DNA from: Phycisphaerales bacterium
GTDB lineage: Bacteria; Planctomycetota; Phycisphaerae; Phycisphaerales; SM1A02
DNA length: 51,842 nucleotides
Direction of reading: 5' to 3'
Assembly: GCA_030748455.1 (NCBI GenBank)
Contig: JASMLY010000085.1
Coordinates: forward strand, 1 to 51,842
Shown: positions 18,927 through 26,817 of the stretch, in pieces
Numbering within the stretch: the first letter of the stretch is position 1
How the letters are laid out: each line of letters starts with the position of its first letter
Translations under genes and position numbers: made by a program
The notes under the pieces: generated by a model
What the model saw: the letters and a program-made list of their open reading frames with translations, nothing else
Told to the model about the DNA's origin: nothing
Databases searched by the model: none

Positions 18927-19616
18927 TCAACCACCTTGATAGAGGCTGAGATACGCATCATGAAGATCGTCGCCGCGACCTTCACCTTCCGCCCAAGCCT
19001 GACCTATCGTTCGGATATTCATCCGCAGATCATTGACACCCTGTGCGTCTCTCGACTCAAAACCAGGGAGTGCGATCACTCGGTGGAGTCGAGTATTATC
19101 GCCTGAAATCGCGTACGTTTCAAGTCCATTTTCACGGCAGAACGCGGCTATTCGCTCAGCCCCTTCCTTCGTGGTTTGGCTCAAAATGAAATAGTGCGTA
19201 CCAGCAACACGCGGATCTGCGTTGATGCCCCCCCATTTTGGTCGAACCGTTGGCTCTTGGAGTTCTGGCTGTGGGTCTATTTGAGGAGATATCACTGGAG
19301 CTACTGGTTTTTGGACTGGTCTTGTACCTGCAACTTCTTCAAACAAACGAGTACCGTAATCTTCTCGAGCGATCGCTTCCCCCCTGTTAAATCCGATAGT
19401 GTAGGAAATGACGATCAGTGCAATCGCAACAGCTGCAAAGACTCCGATCGTTCCGATTGACATTCGAATACTTCTTCCGGGAGTGAGTACGTTGTGTGTG
19501 AGATTGTCATCATCTTCAATTCGTTTATTTTGATGCGCCTGTGTCGGAGTAGGAAGTGTTTCACTCCCTGCGGGTCGAATCAATTCATACAGTGCTGGTC
19601 CCTTTTTCTTCGCCAT
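18927..19616 (-). CDS. Single-pass membrane protein with SPOR-like C-terminal domain
   Basis: A 229-residue protein of uncertain family. The cytoplasmic N-terminus (MAKKKGPALYELIRP) is followed by one membrane helix at about 53-73 (GTIGVFAAVAIALIVISYTIGF), a Pro-rich linker (VQKPVAPVISPQIDPQPELQEP) and a C-terminal region of about 75 residues (GTHYFILSQTTKEGAERIAAFC...) that looks like a SPOR-type or similar peptidoglycan-side domain. The start is ATG 19616, with GGAG 6 nt upstream; a TTG four codons earlier is less likely. It begins 1 bp after the acpS stop, in the unit moaB - acpS - this gene. Confidence 0.72.
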   Translation of the reverse strand: MAKKKGPALYELIRPAGSETLPTPTQAHQNKRIEDDDNLTHNVLTPGRSIRMSIGTIGVFAAVAIALIVISYTIGFNRGEAIAREDYGTRLFEEVAGTRPVQKPVAPVISPQIDPQPELQEPTVRPKWGGINADPRVAGTHYFILSQTTKEGAERIAAFCRENGLETYAISGDNTRLHRVIALPGFESRDAQGVNDLRMNIRTIGQAWAEGEGRGDDLHDAYLSLYQGG

Positions 19617-19617
19617 T

Positions 19618-20001
19618 TCAATCTCCAAATCCTACCACGCTCGCGAGGGCAACGCCTCCGGCGTGCGTCATACTCAGACGCCATTCGCTGATGCCTACCT
19701 CTAAAGCGACCTCTGCTGCTCGCCCTGTCAGTTCGACCCGCGGCGATCCTTGATCTCGAGCAATCCCTACATCAATCCACTCGATTCCGCGAGAGAGCCC
19801 AGTTCCTAATGCCTTGAGTACCGCTTCTTTTGCAGCGTATCGTGCGGCAAATCGCTCTGCTCTGGTTTGTTCAGAAGCAACATCCGCTGCTTCTTGTTCT
19901 GTTTTTGTAAAACAACGTTCTATGAAACGATCTCCATGCTTTTCGAGCATCGCAGCAATTCTAGGGACATCAATGATATCAATTCCATGCACTACATTCA
20001 T
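19618..20001 (-). CDS. acpS: Holo-[acyl-carrier-protein] synthase
   Basis: Transfers phosphopantetheine from CoA to acyl carrier protein. The 127-residue protein begins MNVVHGIDIIDVPRI with the Mg-binding Asp, and has FAARYAAKEAVLKALGTG with the second acidic ligand; the usual SxSH near the end reads SMTHAGG. The ATG at 20001 overlaps the moaB stop (ATGA); an upstream ATG at 20022 would give seven extra residues within moaB. Confidence 0.93.
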   Translation of the reverse strand: MNVVHGIDIIDVPRIAAMLEKHGDRFIERCFTKTEQEAADVASEQTRAERFAARYAAKEAVLKALGTGLSRGIEWIDVGIARDQGSPRVELTGRAAEVALEVGISEWRLSMTHAGGVALASVVGFGD

Positions 20002-20510
20002 ATCGTATTCTTCCCCTGACACACAGCAAGTAAGTGACCAATCTCTGGAATGATCAGTTTGCTCATTGCAAGTTCGATCGCATTCGGGGAACCGGGCAAG
20101 AGGAACACTGCTGTTCGTTGCTTCCCTTCATCGATTAACCCAGCCTCTGCTCTACTGAGCATTGCAGAGGCTCCAATCTCGTTGTAACTTAAGTGCCGAA
20201 ACAATTCGCCAAAGCCCTGCAGGGTGGAGGAAAATAGAGGTACGACCGCCTCTGGAGTCACGTCTCTTGGAGCGGGTCCCGTACCTCCAGTTACAATGAT
20301 TGCATCAATCGATGCATCTTCCGACCATCCCGAAACTGTTAAAACAATCTCGGAAGCTTCATCTTGTACAAGGTCATACGCACAGATAGAGTGGCCAGCC
20401 TCTTCAAGTAGGGCACAAATTCGAGCTCCTGAAAGATCTTCTTCCTTCGAGCGTGTATCACTTACAGTTAAGACAGCGAAGCGCGCAGTAGCAATTCTTT
20501 CGTGGTCCAT
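19998..20510 (-). CDS. moaB: Molybdenum cofactor biosynthesis protein, MoaB/MogA type
   Basis: Adenylates molybdopterin in molybdenum cofactor synthesis. The 170-residue protein has FAVLTVSDTRSKEEDLSGARICALLEE, AIIVTGGTGPAPRDVTPEAV and FLLPGSPNAIELAMSKLI, matching the MoaB/MogA fold. MoaB and MogA cannot be separated by eye. A TAAACT hexamer lies 6 nt before the ATG. moaE lies 0.7 kb away on the other strand; moaA, moaC and moaD are not in the window. Confidence 0.9.
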   Translation of the reverse strand: MDHERIATARFAVLTVSDTRSKEEDLSGARICALLEEAGHSICAYDLVQDEASEIVLTVSGWSEDASIDAIIVTGGTGPAPRDVTPEAVVPLFSSTLQGFGELFRHLSYNEIGASAMLSRAEAGLIDEGKQRTAVFLLPGSPNAIELAMSKLIIPEIGHLLAVCQGKNTI

Positions 20511-20516
20511 ACTTGC

Positions 20517-20522
20517 AGTTTA
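20517..20522 (-). promoter_or_regulatory. Extended -10-like TGGTAAACT before moaB
   Basis: Minus strand TAAACT preceded by TGG, 6 nt before the ATG at 20510. The same TGGTAAACT nonamer precedes ilvC. Confidence 0.42.
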
Positions 20523-20537
20523 CCACCTCCCATCGCA

Positions 20538-21224
20538 TCAATATGCTCTTGGACCTGCAGATTCCCATGCAGTTGCTATTTCTACTGCTTTTTGTGGAAC
20601 TGCGTCAATGACAGAGGATGGAGCCCAACGCATCGCATCAAGTACACCCCGCAACTCGGACAATTCCAATGTCTCTGTGTGCAGTTCAAGCGTTGTTTTT
20701 CCTCGTACTTCACCGCTTAGGCGTAAGACGATCGGCCCAAAAGTAGCCCCAGCAAGCGCCCGCATAGGGCGTTCTTCCTTTGCGAGTAACGCAACGGGGA
20801 GACCCCAACCGATGTTTGGGTTTGCCAAGGGAGCAGCACGGTGGGCAGCAACAAGAACACCAGCCTCCGCACCCGCCCAGACTGCTGCTTCAACAATGTC
20901 CTCACGATCGGGTACACAGATATTCACTGGCACTCGTCCAAGCTCTCCTGCGATCGCGATTGCTGACCCAAACCCAGCAAGTGTTGCCTCGAGATGTGTC
21001 TCCCAATCCTTGGGTCCAACGAAAAAATCTACGCCACTCGCACGCAGTCCCGATCTCCTCAGGGTAGAGCAAAGGTCCCTTCGACCAGACTCCGTCAGTT
21101 GATCCAAGTCGCTGTGCAACGCATCGACCTGAATTTTGCCAAAGCGAAGAGTGGAAACTTCATCAATAAAATCCTTCGCCTTTAAAGAAGTTGTTCGCAT
21201 GGATACTGCCAATTTTGGGTTCAT
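20538..21224 (-). CDS. Unidentified protein, possibly TIM-barrel-like
   Basis: A 228-residue soluble protein between moaB and moaE. I do not recognise it firmly. The order of short strands and helices (MNPKLAVSMRT, GKIQVDALHSDLDQL, GLRASGVDFFVGP, AIAIAGELGRVPVNICVPD, AGVLVAAHRAAP) recalls sugar-phosphate isomerase/epimerase barrels, but it is shorter than those and the metal-binding Glu/His set is not evident. The ATG is divergent from moaE by 21 bp. A TACCAT hexamer lies 8 nt upstream. Co-location with moa genes may be chance. Confidence 0.65.
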   Translation of the reverse strand: MNPKLAVSMRTTSLKAKDFIDEVSTLRFGKIQVDALHSDLDQLTESGRRDLCSTLRRSGLRASGVDFFVGPKDWETHLEATLAGFGSAIAIAGELGRVPVNICVPDREDIVEAAVWAGAEAGVLVAAHRAAPLANPNIGWGLPVALLAKEERPMRALAGATFGPIVLRLSGEVRGKTTLELHTETLELSELRGVLDAMRWAPSSVIDAVPQKAVEIATAWESAGPRAY

Positions 21225-21228
21225 ACTC

Positions 21229-21238
21229 TAAGATGGTA
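21229..21238. promoter_or_regulatory. Overlapping divergent -10 elements upstream of moaE
   Basis: Plus strand TAAGAT at 21229-21234, 11 nt before the moaE ATG. Minus strand TACCAT at 21238-21233, 8 nt before the ATG at 21224. The two overlap by 2 bp in a 21-bp gap. Confidence 0.4.
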
Positions 21239-21245
21239 CACCACG

Positions 21246-21701
21246 ATGCCAGAAGAACCAATCATCCTAATCAACTTTGTAGTGGGGGAAGTCGATGTCC
21301 CCAAATACAGCATCCTTCCAGCAATTGGTTGCGGAGGAGAATGTGTGTTCATCGGTCGCACGAGACCCGAACATCACCCCACCCACGGCGACCTCATTGC
21401 ACTCTCCTACGATTGTTACGAAACGATGGCGAAGAAACAATTAGAAACACTCTCTGAAGAGGCCATTGCTCGGTATTCCGTACGTGCGATTACCATTTGC
21501 CACAGCACGAAGAGCGTGGAAGTGAACGGCGCAAGCGTTGTCATTGCCGTTGCAAGCGATCATCGTGCTGACGCCTTCCTTGCATGCAGGTTCCTTATTG
21601 ATCAACTGAAACTTCACGTTCCAATCTGGAAGCAAGAGGTGTGGTCTGATGGAACGACATGGAGCGAAGGAAAACCACTCCCAAAATCTTCAACATCATG
21701 A
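21246..21701 (+). CDS. moaE: Molybdopterin synthase catalytic subunit
   Basis: Large subunit of molybdopterin synthase, which uses MoaD thiocarboxylate to convert precursor Z to molybdopterin. The 151-residue protein shows GGECVFIGRTRPEHHPTHGD, LSYDCYETMAKKQLETL, ASDHRADAFLACRFLIDQLK and the active-site region VPIWKQEVWSDGTTW with catalytic Lys. The MoaE loop normally reads GxVR; here it is GRTR. The stop overlaps the nth ATG (ATGA). No moaD frame adjoins it. Confidence 0.9.
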   Translation: MPEEPIILINFVVGEVDVPKYSILPAIGCGGECVFIGRTRPEHHPTHGDLIALSYDCYETMAKKQLETLSEEAIARYSVRAITICHSTKSVEVNGASVVIAVASDHRADAFLACRFLIDQLKLHVPIWKQEVWSDGTTWSEGKPLPKSSTS

Positions 21702-22327
21702 CGAAGAAAAAAGCACAAATCATCTTTGAGGCGTTACATGAACGATATCCTGACGCAACATGCGCGTTGATACATGACTCTCCCTTTGAACTGCTCATCG
21801 CCACAATCCTTTCCGCACAGGCGACCGATGTTAGCGTAAACAAAGCAACACCTGCCCTGTTCAAGGCATTCCCAACCCCAGCGGCCTTTGCTGCAACCTC
21901 TCCCGAAGAAATTGAACCATACATCGCGACTATTGGGTTGTTCCGTAGCAAAGCGAAATCTGTCTATGAAAGTTCAAAAAGAATTGTTGAAGATTTCGGA
22001 GGATCGGTTCCAGAGACGATGCGCGATTTGACATCACTTCGAGGTGTTGCACGCAAAACTGCCAACGTGGTCCTTGGCAACGCACTTGGAAAAAACGAGG
22101 GTGTCGTCGTCGACACGCATGTTTCTCGTGTTTCGCAACGTTTTGGTCTTTCAAAAGAAACAAAACCTCTCAAAATAGAACAAGATTTGATGAAACTCTA
22201 CCCACAAAATGAGTGGGCACAAGTAAGTCACCTCTTGATTTACCACGGGAGAAACGTATGTAAAAAGCGTGGCAGTCTTTGCGAAAGTGACGCGATCTGC
22301 ATGCGGTTTTGTTCAAATGCGCATTAG
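21698..22327 (+). CDS. nth: Endonuclease III with atypical Cys spacing
   Basis: DNA glycosylase/AP lyase that removes oxidised pyrimidines. From ATG 21698 (overlapping the moaE stop) it has 209 residues. The helix-hairpin-helix LRGVARKTANVVLG carries the catalytic Lys120, and Asp139 follows in VVDTHVSRV. The C-terminal iron-sulfur region has four Cys (188, 195, 201, 205) spaced C-x6-C-x5-C-x3-C rather than the usual C-x6-C-x2-C-x5-C. A longer frame to 21659 would repeat moaE coding. It converges with the next gene, overlapping by 4 bp. Confidence 0.93.
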   Translation: MTKKKAQIIFEALHERYPDATCALIHDSPFELLIATILSAQATDVSVNKATPALFKAFPTPAAFAATSPEEIEPYIATIGLFRSKAKSVYESSKRIVEDFGGSVPETMRDLTSLRGVARKTANVVLGNALGKNEGVVVDTHVSRVSQRFGLSKETKPLKIEQDLMKLYPQNEWAQVSHLLIYHGRNVCKKRGSLCESDAICMRFCSNAH

Positions 22328-23733
22328 AACGTAGGAACAACAACACCAACATACCCTTCAGCAGAGACAAATGCTGCTGATCCATCAAGTTGAGGTACGA
22401 GTTGGATCACAGGACCTGCGAGGGAAATTGATGCAAGTTGGGCTATTCTATTCTGCTCATTTGGGCCATAGACAAAAATTCCCGAACCGGTGCCAAACCA
22501 AAAATTACCACTGATTGCTTCGACTGTCGAAACATTTTCGATCTCTACTCCCTCGACAAGTTCTCCTTTTGCATCAGTAAAAACGAACGTGCCATGTTGA
22601 TCTTGAGAAACTGACCAGCCAAGTACGACCAAGTCTGTTGGATTTTCGTCTGGTGTAAGTGAAACAGATTCACACCGTTCAAACGAATCGCCGTATGTAT
22701 AGCGAATCGTACCTGTTGCAGTTGGGATATCGATGCCAAGCCGGTCTGCAGATCCACGTCCCATTGCAGAAGTCGCGGGCACTTGCCGCAAATGCGTATC
22801 GCCCTCACCACCACGATCAATGGAAAGGCGGTACATCTCACGCCCCTGATCTGCGCAAATTGCAAGGTAATTCCTGCCAATAGAATCAACGTCTTTGGCT
22901 CCTTGCATAGGAATTGTTTTTAACACTCTCAACTCCCTAGGCGCTACGCCAAGTATATATACACCTGCATCTGTGCAAACTCTCACGCGACTTCCAACTG
23001 CGTTCAGTGCAGCATCACCTCCTTCGAGTGTGACACTCCCTTGTACTGCTTCAATCGCCCGCCCCTCAGGTGTCATCAATCCAACTTCTGTTCGGTTTCC
23101 TAAATCACGAGAAAAAACTAGCGTCCCAACGTCAGCATTCGCATGTGGATCGAGTTCTTCTAACCGTGTTGCAGATCCCAAAAATTCATTTGTGCTCGCA
23201 TCGTACAACCTGCGATCTTGTGCAAACACAACACCCCGATCTAATGACAGTGCCAATCCAGTTACAACACCTTCACATTCCACAAGCCGTCGACCATCAC
23301 CTAATCGCACAGCCCCCCGATCTCCAAAGACAACAGGCCAATCTGAAATCACTGTAAAACCATGCGGTGCAATTCCGAGTTCCTGCGAAGTGCTTGCCTT
23401 TACAAACTGTGGCTGCTTGGGCGTATCAAGAGAAAGGCAAACTACTTTTTCGTTCTTCAACAATGCCCACAACAATCCTTCATGAATCAATAGATCTGTA
23501 CAAACGGAAGAACCGTAGCGACTCGACAACTGCAACTGCCCAACTTTTTTCCCAGTCGTTTTTTCTAGCACGACAAGTTGATCACCCACTGCTTGGTACC
23601 AATAGGATCCTTCAACCTCTAGCGCTTGCATGGGACCACCAGAAAGATGCCGAATTTGTAAGCCTTCTGCTTGTGCTGTTTGTACAAAAATGAGAAGAAA
23701 AAGTATGCTAATTGTCTCGCAAAGTATCCGCAT
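22324..23733 (-). CDS. Secreted beta-propeller-like protein, unknown function
   Basis: A 469-residue exported protein. A signal peptide (MRILCETISILFLLIFVQTAQA) is followed by repeated units of about 40 residues in which short strands alternate with turns (YWYQAVGDQLVVLEKTTGKKVGQL, LLWALLKNEKVVCLSL, TFVFTDAKGELVEGVEI, GNFWFGTGSGIFVYG). This is the look of a WD40/PQQ-type propeller with degenerate blades. No catalytic motif is visible. The ATG is divergent from the TPR gene by 21 bp; a TATCAT hexamer lies 7 nt upstream. Confidence 0.75.
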   Translation of the reverse strand: MRILCETISILFLLIFVQTAQAEGLQIRHLSGGPMQALEVEGSYWYQAVGDQLVVLEKTTGKKVGQLQLSSRYGSSVCTDLLIHEGLLWALLKNEKVVCLSLDTPKQPQFVKASTSQELGIAPHGFTVISDWPVVFGDRGAVRLGDGRRLVECEGVVTGLALSLDRGVVFAQDRRLYDASTNEFLGSATRLEELDPHANADVGTLVFSRDLGNRTEVGLMTPEGRAIEAVQGSVTLEGGDAALNAVGSRVRVCTDAGVYILGVAPRELRVLKTIPMQGAKDVDSIGRNYLAICADQGREMYRLSIDRGGEGDTHLRQVPATSAMGRGSADRLGIDIPTATGTIRYTYGDSFERCESVSLTPDENPTDLVVLGWSVSQDQHGTFVFTDAKGELVEGVEIENVSTVEAISGNFWFGTGSGIFVYGPNEQNRIAQLASISLAGPVIQLVPQLDGSAAFVSAEGYVGVVVPTF

Positions 23734-23740
23734 TCATGGC

Positions 23741-23748
23741 ATGATAAT
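23741..23748. promoter_or_regulatory. Overlapping divergent -10 elements, propeller/TPR genes
   Basis: Minus strand TATCAT at 23746-23741 is 7 nt before the ATG at 23733. Plus strand GATAAT at 23743-23748 is 6 nt before the ATG at 23755. The hexamers share 4 bp. Confidence 0.42.
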
Positions 23749-23754
23749 GTCAAT

Positions 23755-24066
23755 ATGAGTGATCGATTGAGTCAACTGAGAAATCTTCTTGAGAAAGATC
23801 CACACGATGCATTTTGTATGTATGGAATCGCAATGGAGTACTCTAAAACAGAGCATCACACCGAGGCGATCGCATGGTTTGACCGTACAATCGAGGTCGA
23901 TCCTTCATATTGTTATGCGTGGTATCACAAAGCAAGGGTACAAGATCGCTCTGGCGACCAAGAAGGTGCTAGAAAAACCCTAGAAGAAGGCATTACCCAA
24001 GCAAACAGTGCAGGTGATCTACACGCACAAGATGAAATGGCAGCGTTCCTCCAGAATTTACGATGA
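23755..24066 (+). CDS. Short TPR-repeat protein
   Basis: A 103-residue soluble protein made of about two and a half tetratricopeptide repeats (DAFCMYGIAMEYSKTEHHTEAIAWFDRTIEVDPSY, then CYAWYHKARVQDRSGDQEGARKTLEEGI). Such proteins act as adaptors; the partner is unknown. The ATG at 23755 is chosen over a longer frame from 23671 that would run through the divergent promoter. Its TGA overlaps the recX start, so the two are coupled. Confidence 0.85.
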   Translation: MSDRLSQLRNLLEKDPHDAFCMYGIAMEYSKTEHHTEAIAWFDRTIEVDPSYCYAWYHKARVQDRSGDQEGARKTLEEGITQANSAGDLHAQDEMAAFLQNLR

Positions 24067-24689
24067 ATACGTGCATCACAGCAATTGAGGCTGATTCTAA
24101 AGACCCAAACATGCGTCATATTTATATTGACAGGACGTGTGTTGCTACACTCTCTGTTTCAGCAATCGAAACGTTTCACGTATCCGTTGGGCAACCGTGG
24201 ACGAAAGAGCTTGACGAACAAGTTGCTTCGTTTAAAGCCGCGCAACACGTTCGATCAATCGCGTTACAACTCCTCTCACGAAGAGCATGGAGCACACAGG
24301 AGTTACTACAGCGACTCATCAAACGAGGATGTGAAGCTGAAACTGCCGGAACAATCACGCAACAACTTGCTGAAGATGGATGGCTCGACGATCTTTCGTA
24401 TGCGAGCGCATGCATCAGAGAGTGGATTCGTACTGAACCCGCAAGCAGAAGGTTTCTCGAGCTCAAGTTAGGAACAAAGGGCATCGAGGGGGACATCGCA
24501 GCAAGAGCAATCGAAGAAGAACTCAGCGGACAATGTGAACAAGATGCTGCCACCGAACTTGCAACGATCCGTCTCGCGAAGGTTCTCACTCTTGATGAAC
24601 AAACGAAACGTAGGCGTGTCATTGCTGCCTTGCAACGCAGAGGGTTCAGCTCCGATGTTGCCTCTGAAGCCTTTCGACGAGCAACTTGA
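24063..24689 (+). CDS. recX: RecA regulator RecX
   Basis: Regulates RecA filaments. The 208-residue protein starts with an about 70-residue extension (ITAIEADSKDPNMRHIYIDRTCVATLSV), then shows the RecX three-helix repeats: ALQLLSRRAWSTQELLQRLIKRGCE, LAEDGWLDDLSYASACIREWI and RRVIAALQRRGFSSDVASEAF. The ATG overlaps the TPR gene stop. recA itself is not in the window. Confidence 0.9.
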   Translation: MNTCITAIEADSKDPNMRHIYIDRTCVATLSVSAIETFHVSVGQPWTKELDEQVASFKAAQHVRSIALQLLSRRAWSTQELLQRLIKRGCEAETAGTITQQLAEDGWLDDLSYASACIREWIRTEPASRRFLELKLGTKGIEGDIAARAIEEELSGQCEQDAATELATIRLAKVLTLDEQTKRRRVIAALQRRGFSSDVASEAFRRAT

Positions 24690-24699
24690 CTATTCGTGG

Positions 24700-24705
24700 T
24701 AGGAT
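24700..24705 (+). promoter_or_regulatory. -10-like TAGGAT, 7 nt before the rhodanese ATG
   Basis: TAGGAT preceded by TGG (extended -10 form), ending exactly 7 nt before the ATG at 24713. The AGGA could instead be read as a Shine-Dalgarno site; the spacing and the pattern elsewhere favour a -10. Confidence 0.4.
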
Positions 24706-24712
24706 TTCACAC

Positions 24713-25036
24713 ATGTGTCAATGTGCAACCTCCAAAGTACCAATCGAAATCACCATCGACGCTTTCCGCACTAGCTACAACGACGGTGACCTTCTGATCG
24801 ATTGCAGAACTGAGCAAGAGTATGAACAAGGTCATCTCAAAGATGCGGTGCTCCTCCCCATGCAACACCTCAGTGTTCGCTTCCAAACATTGGTCCAACA
24901 TCTTGATGAACCTGTGTATATTTATTGCAATTCAGGGAATCGGTCAGCAACTTTTGCTCGATACTTGCGAACGCTAGGGCACACAAACAGTCAGTCCATT
25001 TCTGGTGGATACGAAGCGTGGGGTGATCCATGTTGA
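24713..25036 (+). CDS. Rhodanese-like domain protein
   Basis: A single-domain sulfurtransferase-like protein of 107 residues. LLIDCRTEQEYEQGHLKDAVLLPM is the usual rhodanese entry, and the active loop VYIYCNSGNRSATFARYL carries the Cys that accepts sulfane sulfur, ending SGGYEAWGDPC. An extra Cys pair opens the protein (MCQCATS). ATG 24713 is chosen over a TTG at 24686. It overlaps cdsA by 7 bp. Confidence 0.9.
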   Translation: MCQCATSKVPIEITIDAFRTSYNDGDLLIDCRTEQEYEQGHLKDAVLLPMQHLSVRFQTLVQHLDEPVYIYCNSGNRSATFARYLRTLGHTNSQSISGGYEAWGDPC

Positions 25037-25902
25037 AGTACCGCCTTGTCACAGGCCCCCTACTGAGCATCGCACTCATTGCAATCCTTTATTTCGACGC
25101 GAAACTAGACGGAATTGTTTGTTCTTGCGGTACTGCTTTGCCAAATGGGTTGCTCATTGCAATCCTTGCAGCGATCATTGCCCCCCTTGCGGCGATGGAA
25201 CTCTCTTCAATTGCACGGAGTGTTGGAGTGCGTTGCAGCACACCAATCCTCATCCTTTCGATGGAAGCGTGGCTCTTTGCAATCTACCTCATGCCTTCAA
25301 CGGTTTCCACAACCAAGGTTTTAGGAATCGTTGCCACAATTTTTGTGTGTTCGATGGCACTTTCGGTCGTTTGCCTTTCTAAGGGAAAACAACTGCAAGG
25401 AGTCTTCACAGGCGCTGCTGTAACAGTTGCAACTTCTGGATACATTGCGATGGGTTTTGGGTTGTTACTTTTGATTCGAAAGGAACACAGTGCCTGGTGG
25501 ATTCTAGGAATCATCGCAATCATAAAGATGTGCGACACAGGTGCATTTTTTGTTGGTTGCAATCTAGGAAAACACAAACTCATTCCGTGGATCAGCCCAG
25601 GTAAAACATGGGAAGGTCTCATTGGTGGAGTACTCACCGCAGGGATTACCGCAGCCCTGCTTGCACAAGCAAGTGCTTCATGGTTACCTCAAGAACCCCA
25701 GATCAGTACAACCTCGGCGTTTGGAATTGGTGTTCTCTTCGGTTTCCTTGGGCAATTGGGCGATTTGCTCATGAGTGTTTTCAAACGAGACAGTGGGCTC
25801 AAAGATGCGTCGAACGTTTTACCTGGACTTGGAGGCATCCTTGATGTCCTCGATTCCCTGCTCCTTGTTGGACCTGTGGCTTTCTGGATCTTAACTTCCT
25901 AA
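25030..25902 (+). CDS. cdsA: Phosphatidate cytidylyltransferase
   Basis: Membrane enzyme making CDP-diacylglycerol from phosphatidate and CTP for phospholipid synthesis. The 290-residue protein has about seven hydrophobic segments and the family signature near the C-terminus, SVFKRDSGLKDASNVLPGLGGILDVLDS, split here as SVFKRDSGLKD and LPGLGGILDVLD. The usual HGG and DRxD positions read LGG and DVLD. The ATG lies within the last codons of the rhodanese gene. Confidence 0.92.
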   Translation: MLKYRLVTGPLLSIALIAILYFDAKLDGIVCSCGTALPNGLLIAILAAIIAPLAAMELSSIARSVGVRCSTPILILSMEAWLFAIYLMPSTVSTTKVLGIVATIFVCSMALSVVCLSKGKQLQGVFTGAAVTVATSGYIAMGFGLLLLIRKEHSAWWILGIIAIIKMCDTGAFFVGCNLGKHKLIPWISPGKTWEGLIGGVLTAGITAALLAQASASWLPQEPQISTTSAFGIGVLFGFLGQLGDLLMSVFKRDSGLKDASNVLPGLGGILDVLDSLLLVGPVAFWILTS

Positions 25903-25930
25903 TTGTTGCCATTGCAGTTCAATTCTCTGC

Positions 25931-25936
25931 TAGAAT
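25931..25936 (+). promoter_or_regulatory. Extended -10-like TGCTAGAAT, 7 nt before the ATG at 25944
   Basis: TAGAAT with upstream TGC. The spacer to the ATG is only 7 nt with no Shine-Dalgarno site, so the transcript would be leaderless. The same TGCTAGAAT occurs before the tRNA-Val gene. Confidence 0.48.
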
Positions 25937-25943
25937 TGCCCAA

Positions 25944-26699
25944 ATGCCCTTAATTGAAAACCTTTTGGCACTGTACTCTGTTGACAAACAGGTACGTGGT
26001 CTCACAAGCCGTGTTGAATCTGCAAAAGTCTACCTCAGAGTTCAAAAACGCCAACTCGAGGAAATTGAACTTGAACTTGCTGAGAATGAGCAACAAACGA
26101 AGCAACACAAGGCACACATCGCAACGATTGAAACTGAGACTGGTTCGATTGACAACCGGATCGAGCACCTTCGAGAAGAACTGAACAAAGCAGTAAATGA
26201 CAAACAATACTCAGCTGTTCTTGCAGAAATAAACACATTGAAAGAACAACGAAAAGCGTTCGAAGATGAAGAACTTTCTGAAATGGCTGCTGTCGAAACT
26301 TTGGAAGAACAAGCGAGTACTATCAAAACAAGATCTGAAGAAAGAACCACACTTGTCGATGCTGCCACAGCAGAACTCAACACACGTGAATCTGAAATTG
26401 CTGAGCAACTTGCGGAACTAGAACAACAGCGAGAAGCTGCTGCCTCTGTAATCCCACCTGAAGCGTTAGCGACATTTGACTCTATCGCTGACGATTATGA
26501 GGGTGAAGCTATGGCAGCAATTGATGTCGAAGACCTCAAGCGACGAGAGTACTCTTGCAATTCTTGTAGCTTACGAATATCTCTCGATGCACTGACAACA
26601 CTTCTTGGGACAAGCGAGACAATTGTGACCTGTGGTTCCTGTGACCGAATTCTCTATCTCAAAGAAGCCACAAGAGAAGAAATCTGCCCTACAAAATAG
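25944..26699 (+). CDS. Coiled-coil protein with C-terminal C4 zinc ribbon
   Basis: A 251-residue protein with a long antiparallel coiled coil (about 5-180, rich in Glu, Lys, Gln, with NDKQYSAVLAEINTLKEQR at the turn) and a C-terminal zinc ribbon (Cys205, Cys208, Cys230, Cys233; SCNSCSLRIS...VTCGSCDRILY). This is the architecture of the widespread CT398-like zinc ribbon family, thought to contact nucleic acid or secretion/motility parts; the function is not established. It stands alone behind an extended -10. Confidence 0.85.
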   Translation: MPLIENLLALYSVDKQVRGLTSRVESAKVYLRVQKRQLEEIELELAENEQQTKQHKAHIATIETETGSIDNRIEHLREELNKAVNDKQYSAVLAEINTLKEQRKAFEDEELSEMAAVETLEEQASTIKTRSEERTTLVDAATAELNTRESEIAEQLAELEQQREAAASVIPPEALATFDSIADDYEGEAMAAIDVEDLKRREYSCNSCSLRISLDALTTLLGTSETIVTCGSCDRILYLKEATREEICPTK

Positions 26700-26802
26700 A
26701 TCTCGTTGCGACAGGAACGTTCGAGTTTGGGGTTCAATTCCCATCACACAGAATTCCAGTGCATCCAATTGGGATGAATCCGTACCGTATGAGCCACGTT
26801 GC

Positions 26803-26808
26803 TACAAT
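26803..26808 (+). promoter_or_regulatory. Extended -10-like TGCTACAAT before nrdR
   Basis: TACAAT preceded by TGC, ending 9 nt before the nrdR ATG. The start would lie near 26815, giving an almost leaderless mRNA. No -35 box matches at 17 bp. Confidence 0.42.
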
Positions 26809-26817
26809 GTCTCCCTC

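Noticed and set aside
26726..26752. T-arm-like GGTTCAATTCCC between the zinc ribbon gene and nrdR, suggesting a tRNA or tmRNA end
   Set aside because: Only three T-stem pairs form, no acceptor or anticodon stem can be drawn, and a tmRNA body would have to lie inside the upstream coding gene.
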